DNA of 64,000 nucleotides from Erinaceus europaeus (lineage: Eukaryota; Chordata; Mammalia; Eulipotyphla; Erinaceidae): the NCBI RefSeq assembly GCF_950295315.1, contig NC_080170.1:98269971-98333970 (forward strand), given 5' to 3'. The position numbers and the translations under genes are program-made. Under the pieces are notes generated by a model. It was not told the origin of the DNA, made no database searches, and worked only from the letters and a program-made list of their open reading frames with translations. Below, one piece after another: positions 1-11,180 of the stretch. Position 1 is the stretch's first letter. Each line of letters begins with the position of its first letter.

Positions 1-562
1 TAGCTTAACATAGACTCCCACCCTAATGGAAATATCACAATCATAGCTAAGATCACTGAAAAACAATTCTTAGGGACTCCTTCTTTACTTTCTATGGCTA
101 CCCTCCTATGCTGTCATTAAGGCAAGACCTTCCTTTGTCAACCAAGCATATCTACATAGAAAAGCATATTCCCACATATAGACTTTGTCTAATTATGAAA
201 TCTTAAATGCTTAATTCCCACAGAGATATTTATAACTAATAATGAAATAAGCAAACATTATAATAAAATCACATATAAAGTCATTAAAATCATGTGAAGT
301 TGGTAATGTGACATAACAAATAGAGCACAGGACTTGCATGACTGAAGTGCCATAATGAATTCTCAGTTAAACAAATCTTGAAAAAATTACGGTTGTAGAC
401 CTTGTTTCTGACCTAAGTTACCAAATGAAGATGTAGCATGCAGTCTTTCTCTTTAATACCAAGTGTACCCTAAAACCTACACCCCCACTCCTGGTGTAAG
501 ATCTGTTTTTTTACATTCTTTTAGTGATGACTTACAGATTCTTCTTTTTAAAACTTATCTTT
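1..562. other. AT-rich sequence with no recognisable gene
   Basis: No open frame, tRNA or clear repeat is visible. Around 312-420 there is a phrase resembling an eroded tRNA-SINE head (gagcacaggacttgcatg), too decayed to call. Confidence 0.5.
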
Positions 563-827
563 GGGGTCAGAAGTTGGTGCACCCAGTAGAGTGCATATTT
601 GAATGTGAGAAGACATGGGTTCAAGACCCTGGACCCCATTGACAGGGGGATAGCTACACAAGTGGTAGAACATTGCTGGAGGTATCTCTGTTTTTTTCCT
701 TTTTTTTTTTTTTTTTTTTTTTTGCTTCCTATTTTTCTGTCCCTATAGAAAAAGAGCGGGGAAGGCTTGGCTACTGGAAGAAGTGGAATTGTGACATTGA
801 GCCCCAGTGATAATCTTGGTGGCAAAA
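563..827 (+). mobile_element. Old tRNA-derived SINE with 3' extension
   Basis: The head shows a decayed B box (gggttcaagaccc, about 618-630) followed by the body. A T-run at 698-723 interrupts the CT-rich part. After ctgtccctatag the copy carries the extension module (gagccccagtgataat, then ggtggcaaaa) seen in several other SINEs of this window. It is diverged, so an older subfamily. Confidence 0.7.
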
Positions 828-893
828 ACTTATGAATTTAAATAGGGAAACATAAAGCTTATCCTGTTTTCCTTTTATAGTTTTCAGCAACCC

Positions 894-1706
894 AGAAAAA
901 TGACATTGGGCGTATTGCGCCTCTTGGCAGGATCCGATGCCAACAGGGTGTGCGCTTTCCTGTTCTCACGGCCCGGAGGAGCTCCTGGGCGGCCTTGAGG
1001 GGCTGCGGGCAGCCGGGAGCGACCCCCCCCCCAAAAAAAAAATGGCAGAAAACCTTGAGCCTCATGGCACTATGGAGGCTAAGCTGGACCCGGTGGAGTA
1101 CATGCTCCTGAAGCGGCTCCCGCACCTCCTGCTCAGCAAGCCCAGCCACATATATGCCAAGATGAAGACGGTCTTCAAGGGGCACCTGGCCCGCTGCCAG
1201 AATTTGCTGGGCTGCTGGGCCAGGGCCAGGGTCAGAGCGCCTATAGCGAGATCCACATCCATGGCCTGGGCCTGGCCACCAACCCCACCATCAACATCGC
1301 CCCGCAGCTTCGGGGCCCTGCAGATGGTCACCAACACCTCCACAGGTGGATCTGGTGAACTAGCTGGAGCCCGAGACCAACACGCGGGGCAGCCGGTGAT
1401 CCTGAACCGCAACAATTGGGCCACCCACATCCGAGTCTTCAGGGTGGCTCCCCAGTAGCCGGAGCCCGGGCAGCTTTCCTGTGCCAGTAGCCATGGTGGG
1501 CCTCCTGTCACATCTCTGGGGGACAGAGCCCGCAGACTCCGGATGCAAGTGGCTGTTGTGTTGTGTTGGCCCCTGCTTGCGCGTCTTTCCCCATTTCCAT
1601 GGACTGGAACTGTGGTCTTCTACACTACAGGGGTGCGTTAGTATCTGACCGCCCGCTGCCTCTCTCCAATAAATTCTTTTTGTCTTGTTAAAAAAAAAAA
1701 AAAAAA
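894..1706 (+). pseudogene. POP7: Processed pseudogene of POP7 (RNase P/MRP subunit p20)
   Basis: POP7 encodes Rpp20, an Alba-like small protein that pairs with Rpp25 on the P3 RNA domain of RNase P and RNase MRP. Here an ATG at 1042 opens a frame to a stop at 1456-1458 (138 codons, against about 140 in the family). The N-terminus (LDPVEYMLLKRLP, then HIYAKMKTVFKGHLARCQ) and C-terminus (THIRVFRVAP) match the family. The middle is frameshifted: SEIHIHGLGLATNPTINIA is read in another frame at about 1210-1308, and a second shift lies near 1345-1400. There are no introns, AATAAA lies at about 1669, and a poly(A) run spans 1690-1706. A target-site duplication appears at 894-908 and 1874-1887 (AGAAAAATGACATTG against AGAAAATTACATTG), beyond a SINE in the tail. 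This is an L1-mobilised retrocopy, not an active gene. The local GC-richness is inherited from the parent mRNA. Confidence 0.9.
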
Positions 1707-1873
1707 GAGTGGTCCAGAGGTGGTGCGGTGTTAAAGCTTTGGACTCTCAAGCATGAGGTCCCGAGTTGGATCCCCGGCAGCACATGTGCCAGAATGATGT
1801 CTGGTTCTTTCTCTCTCCTCCTATCTTTCTCATAAATAAATAAAATCTTTTAAAAAAAATTTAAAAAAAAGAA
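1707..1873 (+). mobile_element. Short tRNA-derived SINE, second family
   Basis: The head reads gtggtccagaggtggtgcgg, with gactctcaagcatgaggtcc and a B-box-like gttggatcccc, then a short CT body and cataaataaataaaatc tail. The same family occurs at 50423 and, eroded, at 21335 and 63674. It sits in the A-tail of the POP7 retrocopy, inside that copy's target-site duplication. Confidence 0.8.
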
Positions 1874-1985
1874 AGAAAATTACATTGTTTGCAGGATACT
1901 TGCTGCTAAGATTACTAGAATGTCATTGTTCTGTATGTATAAGCAGTTCTGAAATGACGTTTTTGTTAATGACATGATTTTTGAA

Positions 1986-2140
1986 AAATATTTATTTTCC
2001 CTTTTTGTTGGCCTTGTTTTCTATTGTTGTTGCACTTATTGTTGTTCTTATTGATGTCGTTAGATAGGACAGAGAGAAATGGAGAGAGGAGGAGAGAAAG
2101 AGAGACATCTACAGACCTGCTTCACTGCTTGTGAAGATTA
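1986..2140 (-). mobile_element. tRNA-derived SINE, truncated
   Basis: Antisense copy with tail (tatttattttcccttt), the gacagagagaaatgg body and cagacctgcttcactgc. The tRNA-related head is missing, as sequence changes at about 2141. Confidence 0.85.
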
Positions 2141-4152
2141 GTTGTTTGGAGGATAAGATAGACAAAAATAATATTCAATTGTTACTAGAATAATTAGCTG
2201 ACCTTTAGGAAGGAAAACTATATATATCCTCATATCATATTCAGTTAACTTCATTGTAATTTTTATAAAGTGATTGCTTACGTTTTATCAGCTATTCAGT
2301 CTAGTAAAATTTAATTTTATATGACTTTGAGGTATGTTTGAATTTCATATTTTTGACCTCTATTTGTCAAATCTGAAAAATCTAGACTAGATTGTATGCT
2401 TTCAAATCATGTCTTTCTTCACTCTACGCAATATCTTCCCCAGCAATTTGCAACTCTAAATTAAGTCATTAATATGAAGAAATCCTGTCATGGTAACAGT
2501 TTCCAAAGTGCTTATATTTCAAGATTGAACTACCGGTCAATAAACAGTAACCATGGGCAATAGAAGGTATTGTGGATACTAGAGGTCTTTCTGTAGACTG
2601 TTTAAATCCTTGCATGATGCTTATGCAAACATTCTTTCTGCCCTGCAAATGTCTTTTTCCAATGAGTTAGCTTTGCATAATTGTAAATGATTTGAATCTT
2701 AGAAGCAAAGTTCCAGTGCTGTAGTTTTACAGTGATTATTAGAAGAACATTTGGACATAGCATATTCGGGCAGATTCATGTTCACATGGTTCTCTGATTT
2801 TCTTTTATCTCTCCTTTTTTTTTTTGTTCCCAATGTCATTACCTCATTGCTAATTTTAACTACTCTAAGTATTATCACTCTAAGTATTGTTATCACTCTA
2901 AGTATTGTTATCTGTGTGCCATTTTTTGCTATTGCTATAATGCCCAAGAGCATTCAGCAAAAAAAAAAAAAAAATCTAATTTGAGCAGAAACCATCAGAG
3001 CACAAAGCTGAAATAATGTTGCATAAGGTAATTAAAAATAAATAAGATAATGCCTTCTAGTGTTACAGCAGCCCCTTATACACATCATAAGCATTTCCGT
3101 ATGTGGTCATTGGAGTATAATAATAAAGAGCAGATTCGGGGTTTGTGCAAGGGCCTGATGCCTAACACTTCCTGTATCACACATGGTTTCTAACATCATT
3201 TGTTTTTGTTTTGAATTCATCTGAAATTGTCATTTCTTTTTTGGGGTCTCTTTGTGTAGGTACAGCCCCACAATCTTACTAATAATAAGAAATAAATATG
3301 AAGTTCAGAGACAAAAATAAGCAAGTTCCAAATCCCTTAATTTTCCACCAATTGTGAGATTTATTCAGATATGTATTATGTAGTAAACATCTTGGAAACT
3401 ATCTTTTCCTAATAAAATGCTTTTTTTTTTTTTAATCTGCATCTGAGAACTATTGTGTGGTCAGATAAAAGTAACAAGTTAATTATGTGAAGTTCAAGGA
3501 CATACTCTACTATCAGACTCTAGAGGTTTCCAATGTAATATATGCTTTCCATTATCTTTAAATGAAGTGGTCAGGCAAATTGTCTTGTAAGCTCTCATCA
3601 GCAATTAAGCATTCACTCTAATTTCCTCACTTACTTGCTTTCCACTTCTGCTCTGCATATTTCGCAGTATAACTTCAACAGATCAAAGCAAACTGGTTAC
3701 TCTTAGAATAACAAGGAAACTAAAACAATACTTTTGGCCTTCCCAAAGAAACAAAACTTTTAAATTATTTGCTAGAGAGTTCATATAATAAATGTTCCAT
3801 CAGTGACCCACTACCATTTCATACTGTGGTAATAGAGTGACCTTTTTTTTTTTCTTAAAAATGGTATAACTTGACCAGGAAACAGACAATGGGCTATATG
3901 TGAGTATGTCAAAAGGGGTTGGATCATAAATAATTTGCAGCTATTTACATTAATACTCTCCCAGAAAATTATAATTGACCCATGATCATAAGGAGTGTAT
4001 CAGGCTCTGTCACACAAATAAATCAGACATCAGTGTATAGTTAATTTTCTCTTATAGCTGACTGTAATGAAAAACAAATTGAAAATTGAAATCCCTTATT
4101 ATTAAATAGCCTGCAGATATTCAAATTTCCATAACTAACAAGATACAAATCC
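2141..4152. other. Unique AT-rich sequence, no gene seen
   Basis: No coding signal, RNA gene or recognisable transposon. It contains short A and T homopolymers (for example 2958-2974 and 3421-3433) and one three-unit tandem repeat listed separately. Confidence 0.6.
2862..2912. repeat. Three-unit tandem repeat, 18-bp period
   Basis: The unit actctaagtattgttatc occurs at 2877-2894 and 2895-2912. A 15-bp version lacking gtt lies at 2862-2876. This is a simple minisatellite; three adjacent units without spacers exclude a CRISPR reading. Confidence 0.9.
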
Positions 4153-4441
4153 CTTTTTATTTGTCTATTTATTTTCCCTTTTGTTGCCCTTTTTTTTATT
4201 GTTGTTGTATTTATTGTTGTTATTGATGTCATTGTTGGATAGGGCAGAGAGAAATGGAGAGAGGAGGGAAAGACAGAGAGAGGGAGAGAAAGATAGACAC
4301 CTGCAGACCTGCTTCACTGCCTGTGAAGCAACTCCCCTGCAGGTGGGGAGCCAGGGGCTCGAACTGGGATCCTTATGCTGGTCCTTGCACTTGCGCTTTG
4401 CAGCACGTGCGCTTAACCCGTTGTGCTATCGCGGGACTCCC
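4153..4441 (-). mobile_element. Full-length tRNA-derived SINE
   Basis: The complete antisense copy runs from tail (tttattttcccttttgttg) through gacagagagaggg to the tRNA-like head ending near 4441. The B box reads ggctcgaactgggatcc on this strand and the A box overlaps gcttaacccgttgtgctatc. It is low-divergence and head-to-head with the next SINE. Confidence 0.93.
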
Positions 4442-4476
4442 ACAAATGCCTTTTTCTTCTCTAAAGAATCATTATT

Positions 4477-4753
4477 GGGAGTCGGGCGGGCGGTAGCATA
4501 GTGGTCTTTGCACGTAGTACAAAGCGCAAGGACCAGCCTAAGGATCCCGGTTCAAGCCCCCGACTCCCCACCTGCAAGGGAGCCGCTTCACAAGCAGTGA
4601 AGGAGGTTTGCAGGTGTCTTTCTCTTCCCCTCTCTGTCTTCCCTCCTCTCTCCATTTCTCTCTGTCCTATCGACGACAACAACAACAATAAAACAACAAG
4701 GGCAATAAAAGGGAATACATAAATAAAATATTCAAAATAATGAAAAAAAAAGA
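4477..4753 (+). mobile_element. Full-length tRNA-derived SINE with target-site duplication
   Basis: The head (gggagtcgggcgggcggtag), B box (ggttcaagccc), CT body and acaacaacaataaaacaac tail are all present. Flanking duplications are aaagaatcattatt before the head and aaagaatcacgattatt after the A-run. It lies 35 bp from an opposite-facing SINE. Confidence 0.93.
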
Positions 4754-6184
4754 ATCACGATTATTACCTGTAGTTCTTTATAGTATTGTTACTACCGTAA
4801 AAGGCTTTAATGCAGAAAGTTTTTGTAATCCTTCTCCTACCTAACACCGGTTATTCTGTGTATTTGCCTGACTCAAAGTATTTATCTCTTTGCATTTTGC
4901 ATTCCAATGAATTCAACTTTAAAAGATTTTTCACATGTCAGCATATTTAAATGGGGCATTACTTTCTGTTGAGTTTTAAGCAGGATTTCTAGTTTCTTTA
5001 TTCCTGGCATTTGTCCCACAAGTATTTCCCCCCAGGGCTGGTACATTTGCTGAATGGGAGAGAGAGTTTCTTCATAAACCATCTTTTTTTTTTTCTGTGT
5101 GGCTCTTCTAGTGCATTTTGCCCATTGATTCAGTTTATAGAGCAGCACACTTGGGTAACTGCCACTAAAGGTTACTCTCAAAGAGCCGTTTTCACAGACA
5201 AAGTTGAGGCTGAGAAATCAGCAAGGGTAGGATTCTCTTTAGTTTCCAAGTTATAAGCTTTTTTTTTTTTTCTTTCTCTTTCTTTCTTTTTATTTTAGTA
5301 GAAGAAACATTGCCAGCATGCCACCTTGTGCCTTCATTCTATTCTCATGCTAAAATTACATCAAAATATAGTAAAAGACCTCGTTCCTTGGAGGGAAAAA
5401 AGAAAATTAAAAAAAAAAAGAGAGATTTTTTTTTTGTTTCAATTCTGCTATGGACTATGTAATATTGTTGTGGCAATTTTATTGCAGTTGCGAAATAATA
5501 ACCATTTCCTTTACAGAATCCTAAATGGCATAGATTTCCTACTTCAGATAAGTAGGAATAAAGGAAGTTAGTCATGGACTGTGTTACTAACTCTGCATAC
5601 TAACTAGTCATTTTATCTTTTCATCATGTGTAACTCCATGTAACAAATATTGTATACTCAAATAAAGCATATTCATTGCCAAATATTTAACTGAAAAAGT
5701 GAGCCTAGCATTTCTGAGGTGTATCTTCTGTTCACAATTCCATTCCTTCTAGCTACTCTGTTAAATTTTTTAGACATATTTTTCTAGACTTAAAAAGCAC
5801 ACATGAACACATGTGGACATGTGGAAAAGTTCAAGTATACTGTATTAAACTATAAACTTGTTCTGACATGAGTTTTATATTTTTAGACACTTCCTTCACA
5901 TTTTGCTTTACTAGTGAAGCAGTGATTTATTAGTCAGTTGTTGCCACATTTGTGCAAGCCTAATTTCAAAATTGTTCTTCATCTATATGCCATTTATTCT
6001 TTTTGATGTACATTAAGAGAGAAAATATTAAAATCCCCTATTGTGAATATACAAACATTTTTTACGATTTTACTATTTGTACAAAATTTCCTCATTAATT
6101 AGATAACACACATATTTTGTAATATCAGTCACTTACCATATTTTGTACGTTTCCCAGATACAGTTTCTTAAATAAAATTTTATT
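4754..6184. other. Unique sequence, no gene seen
   Basis: Short frames exist but lack any family feature and run into homopolymers. A CTTT-rich simple repeat lies at about 5257-5292. Confidence 0.55.
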
Positions 6185-6472
6185 GGGGAGCCCGGCGGTA
6201 GCGCAGTGAGTTAAGCGCATTTGGCGCATAGTGCAAGGACTGGCCTAAGGATCCTGTTCAAGTCGCCTGCTTCCTACCTGCCCGGGAGTCTCTTCACAAG
6301 TGGTGAAGCAGGTCTGCAGATGTCTATCTTTCTCTCCCCGCGTCTGTCTTCCCCTCCTTTCTCCATTTCTCTCTGTCCTATTCAACAATGACGATATCAA
6401 TAACAACAACAATAATAACTACAACAATAAAAAAATCAACAAAGGGCAACTAAAGGGAATAAATAAATAAAA
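6185..6472 (+). mobile_element. Full-length tRNA-derived SINE
   Basis: The head gggagcccggcggtagcgca has an A box, and the body and tail are complete. The B box is damaged (atcctgttcaagtcgcc). A duplicated taaaattttatt-like flank (about 6171-6184 and 6478-6492) marks the insertion. Confidence 0.93.
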
Positions 6473-6813
6473 ATTTTAAATTAAATTTTATTGATATACC
6501 ATCTGTTTAAAACCATATGTAAGTGTTAGAAGAGCTTCACATCTCTGTATATATAATTTTCTAATTACACTTACCGCCGAAGATGTAATGGTCTTTACAC
6601 TTTTATGTTGACCGGCTCTACTCGGTCCTCCCATCCTACTCAAATGTTGTCACTGTTATTAAGTTAGCCTTAAAGAGAGATAAGTGTCTACAGCATCCCT
6701 TAAGTACTTGGTTTAGTGAGAAAAGAAAACACGAAAACCTTCCTTAACTCTTCTGAGAATTTCAGATATTTCTGTGGGATATATTAAGAGAGAAACATTG
6801 AACGAACAAGTAA
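6473..6813. other. Unique sequence between a SINE and an L1
   Basis: No open frame or repeat is recognised. Its right end is the L1 target-site duplication at 6814-6829. Confidence 0.5.
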
Positions 6814-6829
6814 CCAAAGTGGATATCTT

Positions 6830-9232
6830 TATGTAATGTCCTTGCCTACCTTTTATTACTTTATTTAATTTAAAATCTATCATGTCTGAGAGGAGAATGG
6901 CTGTTTCTGCCCTTTTTTGTGGTCCGTTAGCCTGTTTTCTATCCTTTCACTTTAAGTCTGTGTTTATCTTGTTGTGACAAATGGGATTCTTGCAAGTAGC
7001 ATATGGTTGGGTTATGTTTTCTGATCCATTCCCCCACCCTGTGCCTTTTGATGGGTGAGTTTAAGCCATTGACATTTATTGATATTATGGATTTAATGTT
7101 GTAGTGCCATTGTTCAAAAAAAAAAAAAATTTGTATGCTCTGATATATTGCAGGTATTATAGTGATGTTCTTGTTTATAAGAGGTCTTTTAGAACCTCTT
7201 TTAGGGCCGGCTTGGTGATGGTTGCCTCCTTTAATTGTTGTTTATCTAAGAAGGTTTTGATCCCTCCATCTAGTTTGAATGAAAGTCTAGCAGGATATAT
7301 TATCCTTGGTTGAAACCCTTTTTCATTCAAGGCTCGATAGATATCTTGCCACTCCCTTCTGGCTTTTAGAGTTTGAGTGGAGAAGTCTGCAGATAATCTT
7401 ATGGGTTTTCCCTTGTATGTGACTTTTTGTTTCTCTCTTGCAGCCTTTAGGATCCTTTCTTTATCCTTACTTCTTCTCATTGTGACTATGATGTGTCTTG
7501 GTGTCTTCAGGTCTGGGTTGATTCTGTTTGATACTCTCTGGGCCTCTTGAACCTTGCTGTCCTTTGTGTTATTCAGGTCTGGGAAGTTTTCTTCTATTAT
7601 TTCCTCTAGAATGTTTAATTCCCCTTCCTCTCTTCCTCTGGCAGGCCAATTATACGAATGTTACTTCTTTTGAGATCATCCCATATGTCTCTGTTGTTGT
7701 TTTCAGTGTCTCTCAATCTCTTTTTAAGCTCTTTCACCTCTTTCTTAGTTTTCTCTAACTCATCCTCTGTCTGACTAATTCTGTTTTCTGCTTCTGTTAG
7801 TCTGCTTTCCCTTGCCTCAGCTTCTTTCTTCATTACAGCTATTTCTGCTTTCAGTTCTCTAATTGCCTTAAGATAATCAGTATTTTCCTTGGGGGTCTCA
7901 ACTGTTGTTTCCCTAATACTGCCATTCCTTTTCTCCAATGTTGTTTTCATCTCTGTGATTAATAAGTTTACTATTGCTTGCATACTTTTCTTATCTATGG
8001 TTACTTCTAGCTGATTTGTAGTTTCTTCTTTGCTCTTGTCTTCATTCATTGGAGTAGCAGTTTTATTTGTTTTTGATCTACCCATTTTTTTTATTTATGT
8101 GTTTCCTTTTTTTTATGCTCTGTTGTTCTTCAGTTGTTGTGTCTTGAGTACAAGTAACACTGTACTAAATACCTTTATGACAATTGCACTCACCAACCTC
8201 AGGAATTACAGTAGCAACTGAAGCAAGTATTGAAGTAGTTTAATCATTACCAGGTAGCCAAACAATTTCTCCAATCCATGAAAAAATAATAACCAACTCC
8301 CAGTGAAGAAAGAGAAAAGAAAGAAAGGATAGCAAGAATAGACAGTTATGCAAATCTACTATCCACTGTTTATTCTAGGGGTAACAAGAGGGGAAAAGGA
8401 ACTAGAGCAGAGATACACACATAGAGAGTCCACTCTGAGTCAGATTTCTTCCCCAAAATAATTCACAAATTCAGAAAGGCATAGGAGAAGGAAGAAGTGT
8501 ATGACAAGATTAAAAAGAGAGAGAGAGAGAGAGAGACGAGAGAGTGAAAAGGGAAAAGATAAGAAAAAGAGCTGTAATGAAAGAGCAGTGAAAGGAAATT
8601 CCCAAATGTGTATCAGTGAATTCAAAAAAGCACACTGTAGTGTGGGGGCTGGGAGCTGTGACTTTGGAAGCTGTAGGATTAAGGAAGAAGGGATGACAAG
8701 AATGAGAAAAGGAAAAAAAAGAGAGAGAGAGAGAAAAAAGAAAAAGATAAGAAAAAGAACAGTCATAAAAGGGCAGTGAAAGGAAAGGTTTTTTTAATTT
8801 ATTTTAAATTATTTAATTAGCTTTGCGGGGTGAGGTGGGGGGGGTTGGATACTTAGAAAGAAAAAAGGCCAGAGGTTTCAGAAGGGTATAGACTTAGAAT
8901 TAATGATACTCCCTGGTGGGGTAGGAATTTGGTAAAGAAAAGGAGCTCCCCTCCCCTGCTAGGAGCTGGTCCCCAGGGTCTGGTTATGGGGGGGAGGGGG
9001 CGGGAAGGAGGTATGCTTGAAAATTAAAAGGAAGAAAAAAAATTGTTTTTTTCCCCTTTTTTCCCTACTCTAATTCTTAACCCAAATTAAGTTATAGTCA
9101 CCTCCTTGGTGTCACCGCTAGGACCCCTTATTGGCTGGCCTGCTAAAGGCAGAAAATCCTACAGTTTCCAGGAGATGTGGTCAGAGCTCACGCCACTAGC
9201 AGCTTCTCAGTCCTTCATCTTCCCGGCATTCC
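6830..9232 (-). mobile_element. L1 with intact 5' end but lacking most of ORF2
   Basis: It is bounded by a 16-bp duplication (ccaaagtggatatctt) at 6814-6829 and 9233-9248. On the minus strand it holds a GC-rich 5' start at 9232 (ggaatgccgggaagatgaag), a purine-rich 5' UTR down to about 8090, ORF1, and the N-terminus of ORF2 to about 6870. The ORF2 part recalls the endonuclease start: NGL, then TICYLQESHL, KHRLKVKG and AETAILLSD. RT and C-terminal regions are absent. On the minus strand an AATAAA lies just after the ORF2 fragment (about 6852-6862). This is opposite to the usual 5' truncation. Confidence 0.85.
7175..8085 (-). pseudogene. L1 ORF1 (ORF1p RNA-binding protein), frameshifted
   Basis: ORF1p is the trimeric RNA chaperone that coats L1 RNA. 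The ATG at 8085 opens 156 codons: an N-terminal tail, then a coiled coil (about residues 60-125, with KAEIAVMKKEAEARESRL and ETEDELEKTKKEV-like heptads), then the start of the RRM (DDLKRSNIRIIGLPEEE). A frameshift near 7617-7640 moves the rest into another frame, which carries the RRM end and the C-terminal domain (TVMRRSKDKERIL region, YKGKPIRLSADFS, ARREWQDIYRALNEKGFQPR, RLSFKLDGGIKTF). It stops at 7175, giving about 300 codons, near the mammalian length. One frameshift makes it non-functional. Confidence 0.9.
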
Positions 9233-9248
9233 CCAAAGTGGATATCTT

Positions 9249-9810
9249 AAACTGTATTCTCTTTTTGAAAGTGCTCTTGCTGTTGAAAGATATTTATAAA
9301 TAATAGTAAAAAAAATTTATAAATGTTTCCATAATTTACAGTCTTTTTTAGTTTCAGAAATATTTTTCACATAAACATTGATAGATTATGCATTCATTAA
9401 GTAATTATTAAATTCTTAAAGAGGTCAAAGTATAGTCATAAGAGGATTTGCAAAATGATTAAATTCTATTCTTGGTTTCACAGTCTATTGATGAGAAAAA
9501 TAAGTGAAAATTAATTTTGAAAGTTATAGGTAACCTAAGAAGCTCTAGTTCAGAAAAAGATAAAAATGAAAACCTGGAGTAAGTTTTCATGAAATTACAT
9601 GAAATATTTGAATCTGGTGACTTTCAAAGATGTGGTTAATAAAATATAAAATCTGTGAAATAATCAAATGTAGGAACAAGGTGACAAGGTTTGTTTTTAC
9701 AGGAACTTCACACATTGAGGGCTATGCTTAAATGTCTAAGATAAATGAATAAGACCTAACATCAAGGGATGGAAAAGAGAGAATTTTTAAATTAGAAAAA
9801 AAAAAAAGAG
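9249..9810. other. Unique AT-rich sequence, no gene seen
   Basis: Begins at the L1 target-site duplication; no coding or repeat signal is recognised before the SINE at 9811. Confidence 0.5.
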
Positions 9811-10100
9811 GGAGTTGGGCGGCAGCACAACAGGTTAAGCGCAGGTGGCACAAAGCACAAGGACCAGCATAAGGATCGTGGTTTGCGCCCCCCAGCTCTC
9901 CACCTGCAGGGGAGTCACTTCACAGGCAGTGAAGCAGGTCTGCAGGTGTCTCTCTTTCTCTCCCCCTCTCTGTCTAACCCTCCTCTCCATTTCTCTCTGT
10001 CCTATCCAACAACGACATCAATAACAACAACAATATAACTACAACAATAAAAACAAGGGCAACAAAAGGGAATAAATAAATATTTTTTAAAAAGGAAAGG
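9811..10100 (+). mobile_element. Full-length tRNA-derived SINE
   Basis: Head gggagttgggcggcagcaca, B box (ggtttgcgccc, mutated), complete CT body and a tail of aac/aat units ending in aataaataaat. Confidence 0.93.
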
Positions 10101-10252
10101 AAAGCTTATAAATGAAAAGAAAAATCTACCATTGATCTGGGACAGTTCATTACTACTTTTTTTTTTTTTCTCAGAGCCACACCAGTCTATTGAGACCTAG
10201 TACAGAGTAGTATACACACGATCTTGAAATGTGTTCTACCTAAAGAACAATA

Positions 10253-10465
10253 AGGGGAACAGGTAAGGGTCCACCTGGTAAAGCTGTCACATTACAGTGC
10301 TCAAGGACCCAGGTTCAAGTCCCCGGTTCAAACCTACAGAAAAGAAAGCTCCATGTGCAGTAAAGCAGGTGTCCTTCTGTCTCTTTCCCTCTCTCTCCTC
10401 CCCCATCAATTTCTTTCTGTCTCTACCCAATAGTAATAATAATAAAAATAAAATTGCAACAATAT
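10253..10465 (+). mobile_element. Older tRNA-derived SINE subfamily
   Basis: Head of the older gtccacctggtaaagc type, B box ggttcaagtcc at about 10312-10322, then cagtaaagcaggtg, a CT body and a short aataataataaaaata tail. It lacks the long aac-rich tail of the younger copies. Confidence 0.8.
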
Positions 10466-10885
10466 CTTTAGTTCCATTGTTATTGAATACAATCCTTGAA
10501 CCACTCTATCCATGTGCTGAGCAAAATTTTTCCTCACAGTAGCAATAATTTTAGATTAAAGAGTAGGGGCACATGAGAATGAGGTTTAGAAAGCAAAAAG
10601 AATAAGTCTAGGAACATCAAACATATACCTACCTGGAAATGCATAAACCAAGAACTAGAGCTTACCCAAGTTCCTATTTTTATTTCTAGATACAAAGACA
10701 AGCATGCTAATAGCACAAAGGGAATTTAAAGGAACTTACAAACTAGTACTACCTATCATGGAAAATATGTTTTAAAAATAAAGAGTAAATAAATGTATGA
10801 TTATAATTAGAAAATGAATGAAATAAAAATAAACAATACTTTCAAAGAAATAAGGAAGAAATTGTTTATTAAAGGCTTTCATGTC
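10466..10885. other. Unique sequence, no gene seen
   Basis: AT-rich, with no family motif in the short frames on either strand. Confidence 0.5.
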
Positions 10886-11180
10886 AGGAGGCCAGGCAGT
10901 GGTGCACCTGTTTAAGAGCACATAGTATGAATCTCAAGGAAGGTGTCTCTCTTTCTCCCTCTCTACCTTCCCCATTTCTCTCTATTTCTCTCTATTCTAT
11001 CCAATAAAATGGAGAAAATGTCCTCCAGGAGCAGGGGAATTCATAGTGCTGGCACAGACTCAGCAAAAATCCCAGTGACATTTATGTCTAAGACTCTGAA
11101 GTCCAAAGGCTCAATTCCTAGTATCACCATAGTCAGAGCTGAAGAGTTCTCTGGTGAAAGATACAGAAAGACAGAAAAAT
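10886..11180 (+). mobile_element. Composite of two degraded SINEs
   Basis: 10886-11060 is a SINE head (aggccaggcagtggtgcacc) joined to a CT body with its middle deleted, plus the extension module (tcctccaggagcagggg). From about 11083 comes a piece of the third SINE family (ctcaattcctagtatcacc, then agtcagagctgaagag). Confidence 0.7.

Noticed and set aside
937..1458. 173-codon frame in GC-rich sequence, as a functional gene
   Set aside because: It is the POP7 retrocopy: two internal frameshifts, no introns, poly(A) tail and flanking duplication. Codons before 1042 derive from the 5' UTR.
908..1640. CpG-island-like promoter
   Set aside because: The GC-richness comes from the retrocopied mRNA; nothing downstream looks transcribed.
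2862..2912. CRISPR-like repeats
   Set aside because: Three adjacent units without spacers in a mammalian genome: a small tandem repeat.
4477..4753. tRNA gene in SINE heads
   Set aside because: A and B boxes are present, but the folding arms are eroded and the body and tail are those of a SINE; the same applies to all copies.
8501..8779. Arg/Glu/Lys-rich 92-codon frame
   Set aside because: It reads the wrong strand of the purine-rich L1 5' UTR.
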